DNA from: Candidatus Nomurabacteria bacterium
Lineage (GTDB): Bacteria; Patescibacteriota; Minisyncoccia; Phycocordibacterales; UBA9973
DNA length: 51,756 nt
Assembly: GCA_943359475.1 (NCBI GenBank)
Contig: CALRHK010000003.1
Location: 1 to 51,756 of the forward strand
Reading direction: 5' to 3'
In this document: positions 37,267-47,068 of the stretch, piece after piece
How the letters are laid out: each line of letters begins with the position of its first letter
Position numbering within the stretch: position 1 is the first letter of the stretch
The notes under the pieces: model-generated
Database searches by the model: none
What the model was told of the DNA's origin: nothing
What the model saw: the letters and a program-made list of their open reading frames with translations, nothing else
Program-made: the position numbers and the translations under genes

Positions 37267-38292
37267 ATGGCACAACTCTACTCAAATTCAATCTTCTTTA
37301 TTGAAGTCGATAAAATACACCCAAATCCCTATCAACCGCGTCGCGAATTTGAAGAAGTAAAACTTAGAGATCTTTCTGAGTCAATTCGTCAGTATGGTGT
37401 GTTGCAGCCACTTGTTGTTTCTCGTGTTGAAAAACAAAAAGAAGACGGTGGCTTGGTAACAGAGTATGAACTCATTGCCGGAGAACGTCGTTTGCGTGCA
37501 TCAAAACTCGCTGGATTACGTGAGGTGCCCGCTATCGTACGTGTCGGTGATGATTCCATGATGAAGCTCGAACTCGCCATTATTGAAAATCTACAACGTG
37601 AGGATCTCAATCCAGTTGAGCGCGCGCGTGCATTTCAGAAACTTGCTGAAGAGTTCAAATTTACACATGTGCAGATTGGACAAAAAGTTGGTAAAAGCCG
37701 CGAATATGTTTCAAATACATTACGTCTGTTGACGTTATCAGACGAAATCCTCAACGCACTCTCAGAAGGAAAACTAACCGAAGGGCACACACGTCCACTT
37801 ATGATGCTCTCTGACCGTCCTGAGGAGCAGATGACGCTGTTTAAGGAAATCGTAGTAAAGAAAATTAGCGTACGCGAAGCTGAGCGTATTGGCCGTCGTA
37901 TTGCGATTGATAAGGTTCGCAAAAAGGAACTTTTGCCAGATCCAGAAATTATGGAAATTGAAGAACAGCTCCAGGAAAGTTTGGGTACACGAGTGCATAT
38001 TGAGCGGAGGGAAAATGGTGGTCAAATTATGATTGATTTCTTCACGAATGATGACCTCCACACGATCTCGGAATTATTGAAGTCAACCGGAGAAAAGAAT
38101 CCTAATTCAATGCTTGATAATTTCCTCGCACAAAATACGACGTTAATGCCTGAGAAAAAAGAAATAATCAACGGAGTAGAGAATGAAACAGATCAAGATC
38201 GTGCAGAATATGCCGACGATCGTTCGAAAGAAGAGATTAAGCAAGCAGAGGAGGAAGCGGATTTATATAATATAAAAAATTTCTCGCTCTAA
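37267..38292 (+). CDS. parB: ParB/Spo0J-family partition protein
   Basis: KIHPNPYQPRREF, GVLQPLVV, YELIAGERRLRASKLAG, ENLQREDLNPVERA. Confidence 0.93.
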   Translation: MAQLYSNSIFFIEVDKIHPNPYQPRREFEEVKLRDLSESIRQYGVLQPLVVSRVEKQKEDGGLVTEYELIAGERRLRASKLAGLREVPAIVRVGDDSMMKLELAIIENLQREDLNPVERARAFQKLAEEFKFTHVQIGQKVGKSREYVSNTLRLLTLSDEILNALSEGKLTEGHTRPLMMLSDRPEEQMTLFKEIVVKKISVREAERIGRRIAIDKVRKKELLPDPEIMEIEEQLQESLGTRVHIERRENGGQIMIDFFTNDDLHTISELLKSTGEKNPNSMLDNFLAQNTTLMPEKKEIINGVENETDQDRAEYADDRSKEEIKQAEEEADLYNIKNFSL

Positions 38293-38293
38293 A

Positions 38294-38320
38294 TAAAAAA
38301 ATCCCGTAAGGGATTTTTTG
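38294..38320. terminator. Rho-independent terminator
   Basis: AAAAAAATCCC-gtaa-GGGATTTTTTG. Confidence 0.65.
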
Positions 38321-38321
38321 T

Positions 38322-38825
38322 TTACCATGTTGTACAGATGGTAAGAACGCGGTTCCAAGTATGAACCTCTTCTGTCGCACGTTTCCGAGCTTCATCAAGA
38401 TGGAGTGAATCAGGGCGTGGCTTGAAAAGGAACGTATGTGGAACATACTCATTCATTATCAGTATATTAAGGGGTTCGTTATCGAAATACGCATCAAGTT
38501 GAAAATGGTGTGCGGCAAGCGCTTTTTCTTTTCCAGTCCTTACAAAATGTATATTTGTTTGCAAGATTCCAGTGCGACCATAAAATTTTTTTGCCAGTAA
38601 CCATTGCAGGGTTAGCATTTCGGCCCGGTGGTTTACTTTCGAAATAATAAAAATTGAGTTACTACCTTTGGTTCGTGCAATCTCTCTGAGTGCTTCTTCT
38701 GCCCCCGGCATAAATGGTATGGTGCCAATATAATCGGGATTACGAAGCAATTCACGTTTATCAATTTTTGATAGATCGGTAATGGTATCGCCTAAATCGA
38801 AACCTATTCTGTTTAAGGTGCGCAT
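38322..38825 (-). CDS. HAD-like hydrolase
   Basis: GFDLGDTITD motif I; FMPGAEEALREI; YFDNEPLNI. Confidence 0.6.
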   Translation of the reverse strand: MRTLNRIGFDLGDTITDLSKIDKRELLRNPDYIGTIPFMPGAEEALREIARTKGSNSIFIISKVNHRAEMLTLQWLLAKKFYGRTGILQTNIHFVRTGKEKALAAHHFQLDAYFDNEPLNILIMNEYVPHTFLFKPRPDSLHLDEARKRATEEVHTWNRVLTICTTW

Positions 38826-38871
38826 AGTGTTCTTTTTTATCAACAGTATGCGAAGTTTGTTAAAGAGTCAA

Positions 38872-40386
38872 CTATTTAAAGCGCTTCATGATGGTATCAA
38901 GTAATCCACCATGCTCATCAATATATTGACGGATGTGTTTACGTGCGACGGTTGTTTTTGTAAAATCGAGCCACGAAGCAGAGGGGTGTGCATTTTTATT
39001 TGGGATAATTTCCACAATATCACCCATTTTTAATTTGGTACTGAGCTTTGTTGCTTTACCATTTACTTTTGCTTGGGAGACCGTGTTGCCGATATCAGAG
39101 TGAATTGCATATGCAAAATCTACCGGTGAAGAATCTTCTGGCAGGTCAATTACGTCACCTTGTGGTGTGAAAACGAAAATACGGTCTTTGAAAAAGTCTC
39201 TTTTTAAAATTTGGAAGAATTTATCAGGCGAATTTGCCTCAGTGAGTTCGTTGAGTGTTGTAACATCTTCAATCCATGGAAATTTAACTGTGTCAGGTTT
39301 TTTTGAATTGAGAGGTGATTCTTTGTAGTGGTAATGTGCAGCAATACCATACTCTGCTTGCGCATGCATTTCACGAGTGCGAATTTGTATCTCTGCGAGG
39401 TAGCCATTACCGGTAAAAATAGTCGTATGGAGTGATTGATAGCCATTTGGCTTAGGGAGTGCAATATAATCTTTGATTCGAGCAGGAAGTGGTTTCCATG
39501 TGCTGTGTACGAGACCAAGCGCGTGATAGCAGTTTTCTATCGTTGGTACAATGACACGGAGCGCAACAATATCATAAATTTTTTCAATATCCATTTCATT
39601 TCGTTGTAGTTTACGCCAGAGACTGTATTTATGTTTCATTCGCGCAGAAATTTTTACTACAGGTATGCCTTCCTTTTTTAAGATTTCTTCAAGTTCTTTT
39701 CGTACGATTTCGAGTTGTTCAAGCATTCCACCTACGCGACTTTTCAGGAGGTCGTTTACTTTTTGATACTCTTTTGGGTATGCAAAAGGGAATGCAGCAT
39801 CTTCGAGTTCACCTTTGAGTTTACCAATACCAAGGCGATTTGCGAGCGGTGCGTAGACCTCGATAGCTTCCAATGCAATACGCTTTTGTTTTTCTGGGCG
39901 AATATGTCTAAGGGTGTGCAGGTTGTGTAGTCGATCAGCGAGTTTAATCATAAGCACTCGGAAATCATCAGCAAGTGCAACAAAAAATTTTCGTAGACTT
40001 TCTACATGACGTTCACGTCCTTGGTACTTTACTTTACCGAGCTTAGTGACTCCATTTACGAGAAAGACGATCTCGTCACCAAATTTTTCTTTGAGTTGTT
40101 CTTCTGTAATGTGGGTGTCCTCGATAACATCATGCAAGAGGCCTGCAGCGATTGTCACTGGATCCATGCCGTAGCGTGCGAGATTTTGTGCCGTTGCAAC
40201 AAGGTGGTTGAAGTACGGTTCACCGGAGGCACGTTTCTGTTCTTTGTGGGCTTCCTTTGCAAATAGGTAGGCACGGGAAATCAGCTCACGTGCATCACTA
40301 TTGGGATTAGTATCCATAAGCGAAAGGATAGTTTGAATGTCATCATCAAAGAGGTTTTCATTTGTTGTATCTTGAGTAGGTTCCAT
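38872..40386 (-). CDS. RelA/SpoT homologue ((p)ppGpp synthetase/hydrolase) ending after TGS domain
   Basis: HD motifs (LLHDVIEDT), RVLMIKLADRLHNLHTLRH, synthetase KDYIALPKPNGYQSLHTT, TGS VFTPQGDVIDLPEDSSPVDFAYAIHSDIGN. Confidence 0.93.
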   Translation of the reverse strand: MEPTQDTTNENLFDDDIQTILSLMDTNPNSDARELISRAYLFAKEAHKEQKRASGEPYFNHLVATAQNLARYGMDPVTIAAGLLHDVIEDTHITEEQLKEKFGDEIVFLVNGVTKLGKVKYQGRERHVESLRKFFVALADDFRVLMIKLADRLHNLHTLRHIRPEKQKRIALEAIEVYAPLANRLGIGKLKGELEDAAFPFAYPKEYQKVNDLLKSRVGGMLEQLEIVRKELEEILKKEGIPVVKISARMKHKYSLWRKLQRNEMDIEKIYDIVALRVIVPTIENCYHALGLVHSTWKPLPARIKDYIALPKPNGYQSLHTTIFTGNGYLAEIQIRTREMHAQAEYGIAAHYHYKESPLNSKKPDTVKFPWIEDVTTLNELTEANSPDKFFQILKRDFFKDRIFVFTPQGDVIDLPEDSSPVDFAYAIHSDIGNTVSQAKVNGKATKLSTKLKMGDIVEIIPNKNAHPSASWLDFTKTTVARKHIRQYIDEHGGLLDTIMKRFK

Positions 40387-40431
40387 AGTTTGATTGTAGA
40401 GAATAGATGCCAAAATCACAAGCCTGTTGGG

Positions 40432-40640
40432 TTGCACCCATAAGAGTGTTTGTGTATACTTTGCGCAGTTGATACACCTGTTTTTTTGGTTAAACGGGCG
40501 TGCGTACACTTGGCTGGAATAATCCTTCATTTTGATGGCCGTCAGAAGATCTTCTTCGGGCCACGGAACCTCCCAAATTTTTCAGTTTTTGCATACGCAC
40601 ATACTCGGCCTTTTCATAGGAGGCCGAGTTTTTTTATTAA
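40432..40640 (+). ncRNA. Candidate standalone ~170-nt ncRNA: promoter, structured body, terminator
   Basis: TTGCAC (40432-40437)-17 bp-TATACT (40455-40460); GTGCGTA 40500-40506 pairs with TACGCAC 40594-40600; terminator ACTCGGCCT...AGGCCGAGTTTTTTT. Confidence 0.45.
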
Positions 40641-40659
40641 TATAAATATTTTAAATACA

Positions 40660-40687
40660 TTGACAAAATAATAATTATGTGTATAAT
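40660..40687 (+). promoter_or_regulatory. Near-consensus promoter TTGACA-16 bp-TATAAT
   Basis: TTGACA 40660-40665, TATAAT 40682-40687. Confidence 0.75.
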
Positions 40688-40713
40688 GTTGCTAGAACTT
40701 AAACCCAAAGTAA

Positions 40714-41187
40714 ATGGCAAAAAAGAAAAGAAAATCCACGAAGCCACAGCTTCTTGGTAATAAGGTACTTTTGCGAGACGCGATTAAAGCGTCCGGAAAA
40801 AAGCAAAACCTGATTGCGAAAGAGTCTGGAATTAAGGAATTCCGACTCTCAAACTTGAAAAACTGCGTTGGCGCAGTAATTTCCGACGAGGAGGCCACAT
40901 CACTCAGAAGAGTGCTCGGGCTTTCGAAACTCGAAATTGAAAAGTTTCAAAAGGCGACCCGCATTTCAAAAAAACGCCAAAAAACGGCAAAAAAATCAAA
41001 GAACCGTCGCCGGAGTCGGTCAAAGAAGTCCACACCTACAGCAAAGGAGATGCTCCACAATTTGCTGATCGGTAACAAAATTACCGCAAAAGCACTCCGG
41101 GAGTATGGAGAAAAAGGGAAGATTTGGTTCAGAGAAGGTGTCTCTGACCAAAGAGCACTGTTAATTTTGATTGAATTGTCAAAATAA
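40714..41187 (+). CDS. Lys/Arg-rich protein with XRE-like HTH region
   Basis: KQNLIAKESGIKEFRLSNLKNCVGAVISDEEATSLRRVLGLSKLEIEKF followed by KKRQKTAKKSKNRRRSRSKKS. Confidence 0.55.
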   Translation: MAKKKRKSTKPQLLGNKVLLRDAIKASGKKQNLIAKESGIKEFRLSNLKNCVGAVISDEEATSLRRVLGLSKLEIEKFQKATRISKKRQKTAKKSKNRRRSRSKKSTPTAKEMLHNLLIGNKITAKALREYGEKGKIWFREGVSDQRALLILIELSK

Positions 41188-41200
41188 TTGGCATCAGTCA

Positions 41201-41229
41201 AAAAAACCCGCACACGCGGGTTTTTTTTA
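41201..41229. terminator. Rho-independent terminator
   Basis: AAAAAACCCGC-acac-GCGGGTTTTTTTT. Confidence 0.75.
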
Positions 41230-41235
41230 TTGCGT

Positions 41236-43431
41236 CTATTTTTTCTTGAGTTTGTCTGGTCGATGATTTGGACACTTCGTATTGCTACAGCGTTCTGGAA
41301 TCGTCTTAGTGCCTTCCATCATCAGTGAGCCACACATATCACAGATTCGGCCAGTTGGGCGAGCTTTGATCGCATTTTTGCATTCAGGATAATTTGAACA
41401 TGAGTAGAAAATACCAAAACGACCACGACGCTCCATCATTTCACCTTTTTTACACACAGGACACTGTACACCGGTCATCTTCTTTTTCTTTTCCTCCTCA
41501 TCCTCTTTGATGAATTTACATTTAGGATAGCGTGAACAAGAAATAAAACTTCCATATTTACCCTCACGAATCACGAGCTTACCTCCATGCTTTTCGCCAC
41601 ATTCTGGACAAGGTTCGCCGATTTCTTTTGGGCCTTCCATAATTTTGCCATCGATTGTACGCGCACCAGCACAGTCGGGGTAGCGTGAGCATGAAAGGAA
41701 TTTTCCTGAACGACCAAGTTTGATAATCATTGGTGCACCACATGTTGGACAAGGAAACTCTTTTGGTCCATCACCTAGGGTAGTAATTTTATCAATCTTA
41801 TCTTTTGATTTAATCTCTTTTGAAAATGGTCCGTAAAAATCTTTGAGTGTTTTTACATACTCACGTTTTCCTTCGGCAATCTCGTCGAGCTCGTCTTCCA
41901 TTTCTGCAGTGAACGTATCTGAAATATATTGCGCAAAGTTATTTTCGAGAAAAGTTGAAACAACATCACCAGTATCAGTAGGGAAAAGTGTGCGACCTTC
42001 TTTAGTCACGTATCCACGCTCTTCAATTGTGCGCATGATTGAAGCAAAGGTTGATGGACGACCAATACCTCTCGACTCGAGTTCTTTCACAAGGCCTGCT
42101 TCAGTATAACGACCAGGTGGTTGTGTTTCTTTTTGTTCACTCTCAAGTTCGATAAGTGTGAGTAGTTCTCCTTTTTCGATTTTTGGAAGTGTGACGTCTT
42201 CGCCTCGCGCATCGGTGTCGACAGCTAGCCAACCTGGGAAAAGTACGCGTGAGCCATTTGCAGCAAACGCAGGGAGGTCACTGTGATTAATAATTTCAGC
42301 AGTTACTTTTGTTTTGATAAGTTTTGCATCAACCATTTGTGATGACACCGTTCTTTCCCAGATAAGTTTATACAGTTTCTTCTGTTCTTCTGTAGTTCCA
42401 GAAGTCAGGAGCTCTACGTGTGTTGGACGAATTGCCTCGTGTGCTTCTTGAGCATTTTTTGATTTTGTTTTGTATACATTCGCTTGTGCGTATTCTTTGC
42501 CATACTTTTTTATTACAAGCGCGAGGATTTGCTCTTGGGCTTGCTTTGAGAGGTTTGTACTATCTGTACGCATGTAGGTTATATGACCAGCTTCGTAGAG
42601 TTTTTGTGCGACCTGCATAGTGCGCGCTGGCGAAAAACCCAAACGAGAACTCGCTGTTTGTTGGAGAGTTGAAGTTGTAAATGGCGCGCGGGCAGAACGT
42701 TTTTGTTCTGATTCCTTTACATCAACGACATGCCATTTGCCTGCACGGCCTGTTTCAAGTATTTTCTTTACGAGTTTTTCGTCGCGTGGTTCGTCGACAC
42801 AAGTGAGTGTTATCTTGTCGTTACTCTTAGTTTTGAAGTGACCAGAAAGTACCCAGTATTGTTCTGGGATAAATGCACGAATCTCACGTTCACGTTCCAT
42901 AATAATGCGGAGAGCAGGTGATTGTACGCGACCAGCAGAAAGTCCATAACGAACTTTTTTCCAAATAAGTCCAGAAAGATCGTACCCAACAAGGCGATCA
43001 AGAACACGACGTGCTTCCTGTGCTTGTACGAGTTGCTCATCAATATCTCGAGGTTCTTTGAGTGCTTCGGTCACAGCCTCTTTTGTGATTTCGTTAAACG
43101 TGACTCGTTTTATTGGCGCTTTAACTTTTTTATCTGCATCAAGAATTGCTTTAAGGTGCCATGAAATTGCTTCACCTTCACGGTCCGGGTCAGTCGCAAG
43201 AATAATTTCTTTTGCTTTCTCTGCAAGACCTTGGAGTTCATCAACAACTTTTTCTTTCCCTTTGGAAATTTCGTAGTGGGGGACAAAGCCAGCTGGAATA
43301 TCGATGGCTTTTTTATTTGATTTTGGGAGGTCGCGAATGTGGCCGACTGATGCGCGCACGGTATAAGCCCCATCGAGATATTTCTCGATTGTTTTTGCTT
43401 TTGATGGTGACTCAACGATTAATAATTTCAT
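41236..43431 (-). CDS. topA: DNA topoisomerase I with C-terminal zinc-finger repeats
   Basis: MKLLIVESPSKAKTIEKYL, ATDPDREGEAISWHL, TYMRTDSTNLS, several CPxC...C...C modules. Confidence 0.95.
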   Translation of the reverse strand: MKLLIVESPSKAKTIEKYLDGAYTVRASVGHIRDLPKSNKKAIDIPAGFVPHYEISKGKEKVVDELQGLAEKAKEIILATDPDREGEAISWHLKAILDADKKVKAPIKRVTFNEITKEAVTEALKEPRDIDEQLVQAQEARRVLDRLVGYDLSGLIWKKVRYGLSAGRVQSPALRIIMEREREIRAFIPEQYWVLSGHFKTKSNDKITLTCVDEPRDEKLVKKILETGRAGKWHVVDVKESEQKRSARAPFTTSTLQQTASSRLGFSPARTMQVAQKLYEAGHITYMRTDSTNLSKQAQEQILALVIKKYGKEYAQANVYKTKSKNAQEAHEAIRPTHVELLTSGTTEEQKKLYKLIWERTVSSQMVDAKLIKTKVTAEIINHSDLPAFAANGSRVLFPGWLAVDTDARGEDVTLPKIEKGELLTLIELESEQKETQPPGRYTEAGLVKELESRGIGRPSTFASIMRTIEERGYVTKEGRTLFPTDTGDVVSTFLENNFAQYISDTFTAEMEDELDEIAEGKREYVKTLKDFYGPFSKEIKSKDKIDKITTLGDGPKEFPCPTCGAPMIIKLGRSGKFLSCSRYPDCAGARTIDGKIMEGPKEIGEPCPECGEKHGGKLVIREGKYGSFISCSRYPKCKFIKEDEEEKKKKMTGVQCPVCKKGEMMERRGRFGIFYSCSNYPECKNAIKARPTGRICDMCGSLMMEGTKTIPERCSNTKCPNHRPDKLKKK

Positions 43432-43552
43432 ATTGCTAGTATTACATATACTATATGTATCGCATAATTGATACTACACATTATCTTATTTTGCAAATTG
43501 TAAAATAAAAAAAGCGAGATTTTTAATCTCGCTTTAAATGTTGTCCACAAAC

Positions 43553-43885
43553 TTATTCCTGCGCTTCAACACCCGCAATTTCGTCGTGGTGTTTGTTCAT
43601 GCATTTTTCCGAGAGACAGTACTTCTTATTTACACCCGGGAGTTTTCTTTTTACTGCAGTTTTGATTTTTTTCTGCAGAGCTTCGTCGGTGACCGGCGCG
43701 TTGTCGATAGTCATGTCTCCAAACTCAAGCGTATCCTGGTGCAACACTTTGCGGTGCCTGTTGCAGTAGTCACACGTTTCGTCTTGTTTTGATGCAGTGG
43801 GGACGCCAGCTGACACATTGTAGTACGCAGTAACTTCTTTTTTGTTACTCTCACTGTCTTTGACAGCTAAATTAAGTTTATTCAT
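43553..43885 (-). CDS. Small Cys-rich (Zn-binding?) hypothetical protein
   Basis: 110-aa ORF, CDYC...KKYCLSEKC; terminator AAAGCGAGAT...ATCTCGCTTT follows on minus strand. Confidence 0.5.
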   Translation of the reverse strand: MNKLNLAVKDSESNKKEVTAYYNVSAGVPTASKQDETCDYCNRHRKVLHQDTLEFGDMTIDNAPVTDEALQKKIKTAVKRKLPGVNKKYCLSEKCMNKHHDEIAGVEAQE

Positions 43886-43998
43886 TTGTATAGGAACGGT
43901 TTGGTTTATTACCGTAAATGCAATTATTCATTTATTTGATAAATTGTCAAACAAAAACCCGCACAGAAGTGCGGGTGGGAATATCAAATGAGGTTACA

Positions 43999-44301
43999 TT
44001 AAACCTCCTCAATCAGATATACCGATGTCATAGTACTCACCAAAAAACGGTTGTCTTTGGTTGGGGTAATCTTCGTCACCAGTGATGAATAAGATCCAGT
44101 AGTGAGTACAAAACCTTGGCCTACTACAAGATTGTTTTTCAAGTTACCGATGTACGATGATCCTACAGATACATCTGATGTTGCGTTGCCTTTGAGAGCA
44201 ACTTTCAGGGTGCGTACGCGTGCACCCTTAACGAGTTGTTTTGACATGAGCTTTGGGTTTAAGTCTGTATCAATTGTATCACGAATATACATATTTGTCA
44301 A
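43999..44301 (-). CDS. Hypothetical protein
   Basis: 100-aa ORF with terminator ACCCGCAC...GTGCGGGT downstream on minus strand. Confidence 0.45.
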   Translation of the reverse strand: MTNMYIRDTIDTDLNPKLMSKQLVKGARVRTLKVALKGNATSDVSVGSSYIGNLKNNLVVGQGFVLTTGSYSSLVTKITPTKDNRFLVSTMTSVYLIEEV

Positions 44302-44336
44302 GAAAAAAAGAGCCGTAAGGCTCTTTTGGTGATGTG

Positions 44337-44744
44337 CTACAGGAAGATAAATTGCGCGGCCATATTTGGTCCAGGAAGGCGCGCTTGGCGAATTCTTCGG
44401 TTATTGAAAAGTGCAGAACTATTTTTTACAAAGTTTACGAATTCGGCAAGGGTTTCATCATTTGCAACGTTTACAAGGAAATGGTATTGACCTTGCTTCT
44501 TTTCACTCGTGCCTGAGAAAACGCCTTTCGATTCAATAAGGAGATGGTGTGGTGGCACTTCGATTGATTCAAAGGTTTCTCCTGGGTGTGCACGTATAGC
44601 GATACGTTTGTTACGAAGGCATGCTGGTAGAAATACAATCATGTCATTTCCCTCACAGCCACCGGTGTTTGTTATCATTAATTCAGTAATTTTTTGCTGA
44701 GCATCTTTTTTGATAGTGCATTCGAGTACAAATTGTATTTCCAT
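44337..44744 (-). CDS. Hypothetical protein
   Basis: 135-aa ORF with terminator AGAGCC..GGCTCTTTT near its 3' end. Confidence 0.5.
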   Translation of the reverse strand: MEIQFVLECTIKKDAQQKITELMITNTGGCEGNDMIVFLPACLRNKRIAIRAHPGETFESIEVPPHHLLIESKGVFSGTSEKKQGQYHFLVNVANDETLAEFVNFVKNSSALFNNRRIRQARLPGPNMAAQFIFL

Positions 44745-44784
44745 GACCGTTTTTTATAAACGGTACTCGCATCTAATCAGTATG

Positions 44785-45663
44785 TCAATTGCGATGAATT
44801 TCTCCCATAAACTCACGAATGAGTCCTTTGATTTCCATGACTGAGAGGAGCGCGGTGATTTGAGTGATTGGCATGCCCGATTTATAGATAAGTAAATCGC
44901 GTGCGATTGGTTCTGCAATGAGATCAAAAATTTTTTGTTCGTCATCTGTAAGTGGTATGTGTGGTTTGGTGCTACTTTTTATTTCATGATGTTTATTTAA
45001 GGTACTTTCAATGCCAAGTGCTTCTAAGATATCTTCACTTGAAGTGATGGGGGTTGCGCCGAGTCGAATGAGCATATGGGTGCCTTTTGAATTTTCAGAA
45101 AAAATTGAGCCAGGTACTGCAAAGACATCACGATTGTAGTCTGTCGCAAGTCGTGAAGTGATAAGTGTGCCGGATTTTTCTTCGGCTTCAATCACAAGAA
45201 CAGCGTGTGCTATGCCGGCCATAATACGATTGCGTTGAGGGAAGCTCCAGATGGTTGCACGAAAATCTGGTGCAAATTCAGACAACAGACACCCACCATG
45301 AGAAAGTATTTCACGTGCAAGGCCGTGGTTGCTTGCCGGATAAAGTACTTTTTCATTAAGTCCTGAACCTGGTATTGCGATTGTTGGTAGGCCAGCTTTG
45401 AGTGCTGCCTTGTGCGCAAGTGTATCAAGGCCAAGTGCGAGTCCTGAGATAATACAGATGGGGTAGCCTGCCAAATCGGCAATAAGTTTTTCGCAAACCT
45501 CCTTGCCATAGTTTGTGTATTTACGTGAACCGACGACCACTAAACGGAAGTAGTTTTCCGGAGGGAGAGTTCCTGCAACCCACATTTCTTTGGGTGGGTG
45601 TGGTATTTCTAGGAGCTCCTCAGGGAACTCATGGGTAGCGAGTTTTCGCACCTCGTACGACAT
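44785..45663 (-). CDS. dprA: DNA-processing protein DprA
   Basis: VVVGSRKYTNYG, ISGLALGLDTLAHKAAL, FPQRNRIMAGIAHAVLVIEAEEKSGTLITSRLA. Confidence 0.95.
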   Translation of the reverse strand: MSYEVRKLATHEFPEELLEIPHPPKEMWVAGTLPPENYFRLVVVGSRKYTNYGKEVCEKLIADLAGYPICIISGLALGLDTLAHKAALKAGLPTIAIPGSGLNEKVLYPASNHGLAREILSHGGCLLSEFAPDFRATIWSFPQRNRIMAGIAHAVLVIEAEEKSGTLITSRLATDYNRDVFAVPGSIFSENSKGTHMLIRLGATPITSSEDILEALGIESTLNKHHEIKSSTKPHIPLTDDEQKIFDLIAEPIARDLLIYKSGMPITQITALLSVMEIKGLIREFMGEIHRN

Positions 45664-45776
45664 ATGTATATTGTATGATGCAAAAAATAAAATGCATTAG
45701 GAGATATGTTTATATTTTGCGAAAAGTGTTGCTTTTGCTACTATAGGTTTATTGCTAGACGCATACATATATTTAT

Positions 45777-47042
45777 ATGCTCGATATTAAATTTATTCGC
45801 GAAAACAAAGAACTCATACAAGAAGGTGCCCGAAAGAAGCACATCAACTTTGACGTAGAAAAACTGATCGAAACAGACGATAAGCGCCTCAAGCTTTTGA
45901 AGGCAGTTGAAGACATGCGCGCAGAACAGAATCGCACCAGTCTTATGATTGGCAACAATCTTGAGCCCGCACAACGCACCCAGCTATTAAATGAAATGAA
46001 AATCCTCAAGGAGGATATGAAAAATCAGGAAGACGAGCTGAAGAGTGTTATGCATGAATGGCAACTCTCTATGCTCCAAGTGCCTAATATACCTGATATT
46101 TCTGTGCCAGAAGGAGAGAGTGATGAGCAAAACATGGAAGTCCGTGTTGTTGGTGAAAAGCCCGTATTCTCATTCACCCCGAAGTCGCATCTCGAACTTA
46201 TGGAGATGCACGATCTTGCTGATTTTGAACGTGGTTCGAAAGTCTCAGGATTCCGTGGCTATTTTTTGAAAAATGATGGTGCGCGTCTTGAAATGGCTCT
46301 CTGGAATTATTTTATGGATTCACTTGTGCAAAAAGGATATCGCGCAATGATTGTGCCGTCACTTGTAAATCGTGAGACACTCTTTGGCACAGGCTACTTG
46401 CCACAAGGTGAAGAAGATCTCTATAAAACGCAAGATGGTGACTATCTTGCAGGTACTGGTGAAGTTGCGACAATGGCGTATTACTCAGGTGAAGTACTCG
46501 AGAAAGAAAAATTGCCACTCAAGTTCGCTTCATTTTCACCATGTTTCCGGCGTGAAGCAGGTGCACACGGCAAAGATGTCAAAGGGCTCTACCGCGTACA
46601 TGAATTCTTTAAGCTCGAACAAGTTGTACTTTGTGAAGCTTCGCACGAGGAAAGCGTGAAGTATCATGAAGAAGTTACTAAAAATGTTGAAGACCTTCTC
46701 ACTGAACTCGGATTGCCATATCATGTCGTGATTAACTGTGGCGGTGATCTTGGACTCGGACAGGTAAAGAAGTATGACATTGAAGTTTGGGTTCCATCAC
46801 AAGAGAAATATCGCGAAACACACTCTGCTTCATATTTCCATGATTTTCAAACACGACGCCTCAATATTCGCTACAAAGACACAGAAGGTAAAATGCGCTA
46901 TGTGCATTCACTCAACAATACTGCAGTAGCAACACCACGTATTCTCATTTCGATACTTGAAAACAATCAACAGGCTGATGGCACCATCAAGATACCCGCA
47001 CCACTCGTAAAATACATGGGCAAAGAGTATATCGGAAAATAG
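45777..47042 (+). CDS. serS: Serine--tRNA ligase
   Basis: MLDIKFIRENKELIQEGARKK, SPCFRREAGAHGKDVKGLYRVHEFFKLEQV. Confidence 0.95.
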   Translation: MLDIKFIRENKELIQEGARKKHINFDVEKLIETDDKRLKLLKAVEDMRAEQNRTSLMIGNNLEPAQRTQLLNEMKILKEDMKNQEDELKSVMHEWQLSMLQVPNIPDISVPEGESDEQNMEVRVVGEKPVFSFTPKSHLELMEMHDLADFERGSKVSGFRGYFLKNDGARLEMALWNYFMDSLVQKGYRAMIVPSLVNRETLFGTGYLPQGEEDLYKTQDGDYLAGTGEVATMAYYSGEVLEKEKLPLKFASFSPCFRREAGAHGKDVKGLYRVHEFFKLEQVVLCEASHEESVKYHEEVTKNVEDLLTELGLPYHVVINCGGDLGLGQVKKYDIEVWVPSQEKYRETHSASYFHDFQTRRLNIRYKDTEGKMRYVHSLNNTAVATPRILISILENNQQADGTIKIPAPLVKYMGKEYIGK

Positions 47043-47068
47043 TATTACTAGTTTTTTTCACAACACTA

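Noticed and set aside
40467-40640. Candidate ncRNA as 4.5S/SRP RNA, tmRNA or RNase P RNA
   Set aside because: No GGAAGCAGCC-type SRP loop, no tRNA-like ends of tmRNA, no RNase P core motifs; left as unknown.
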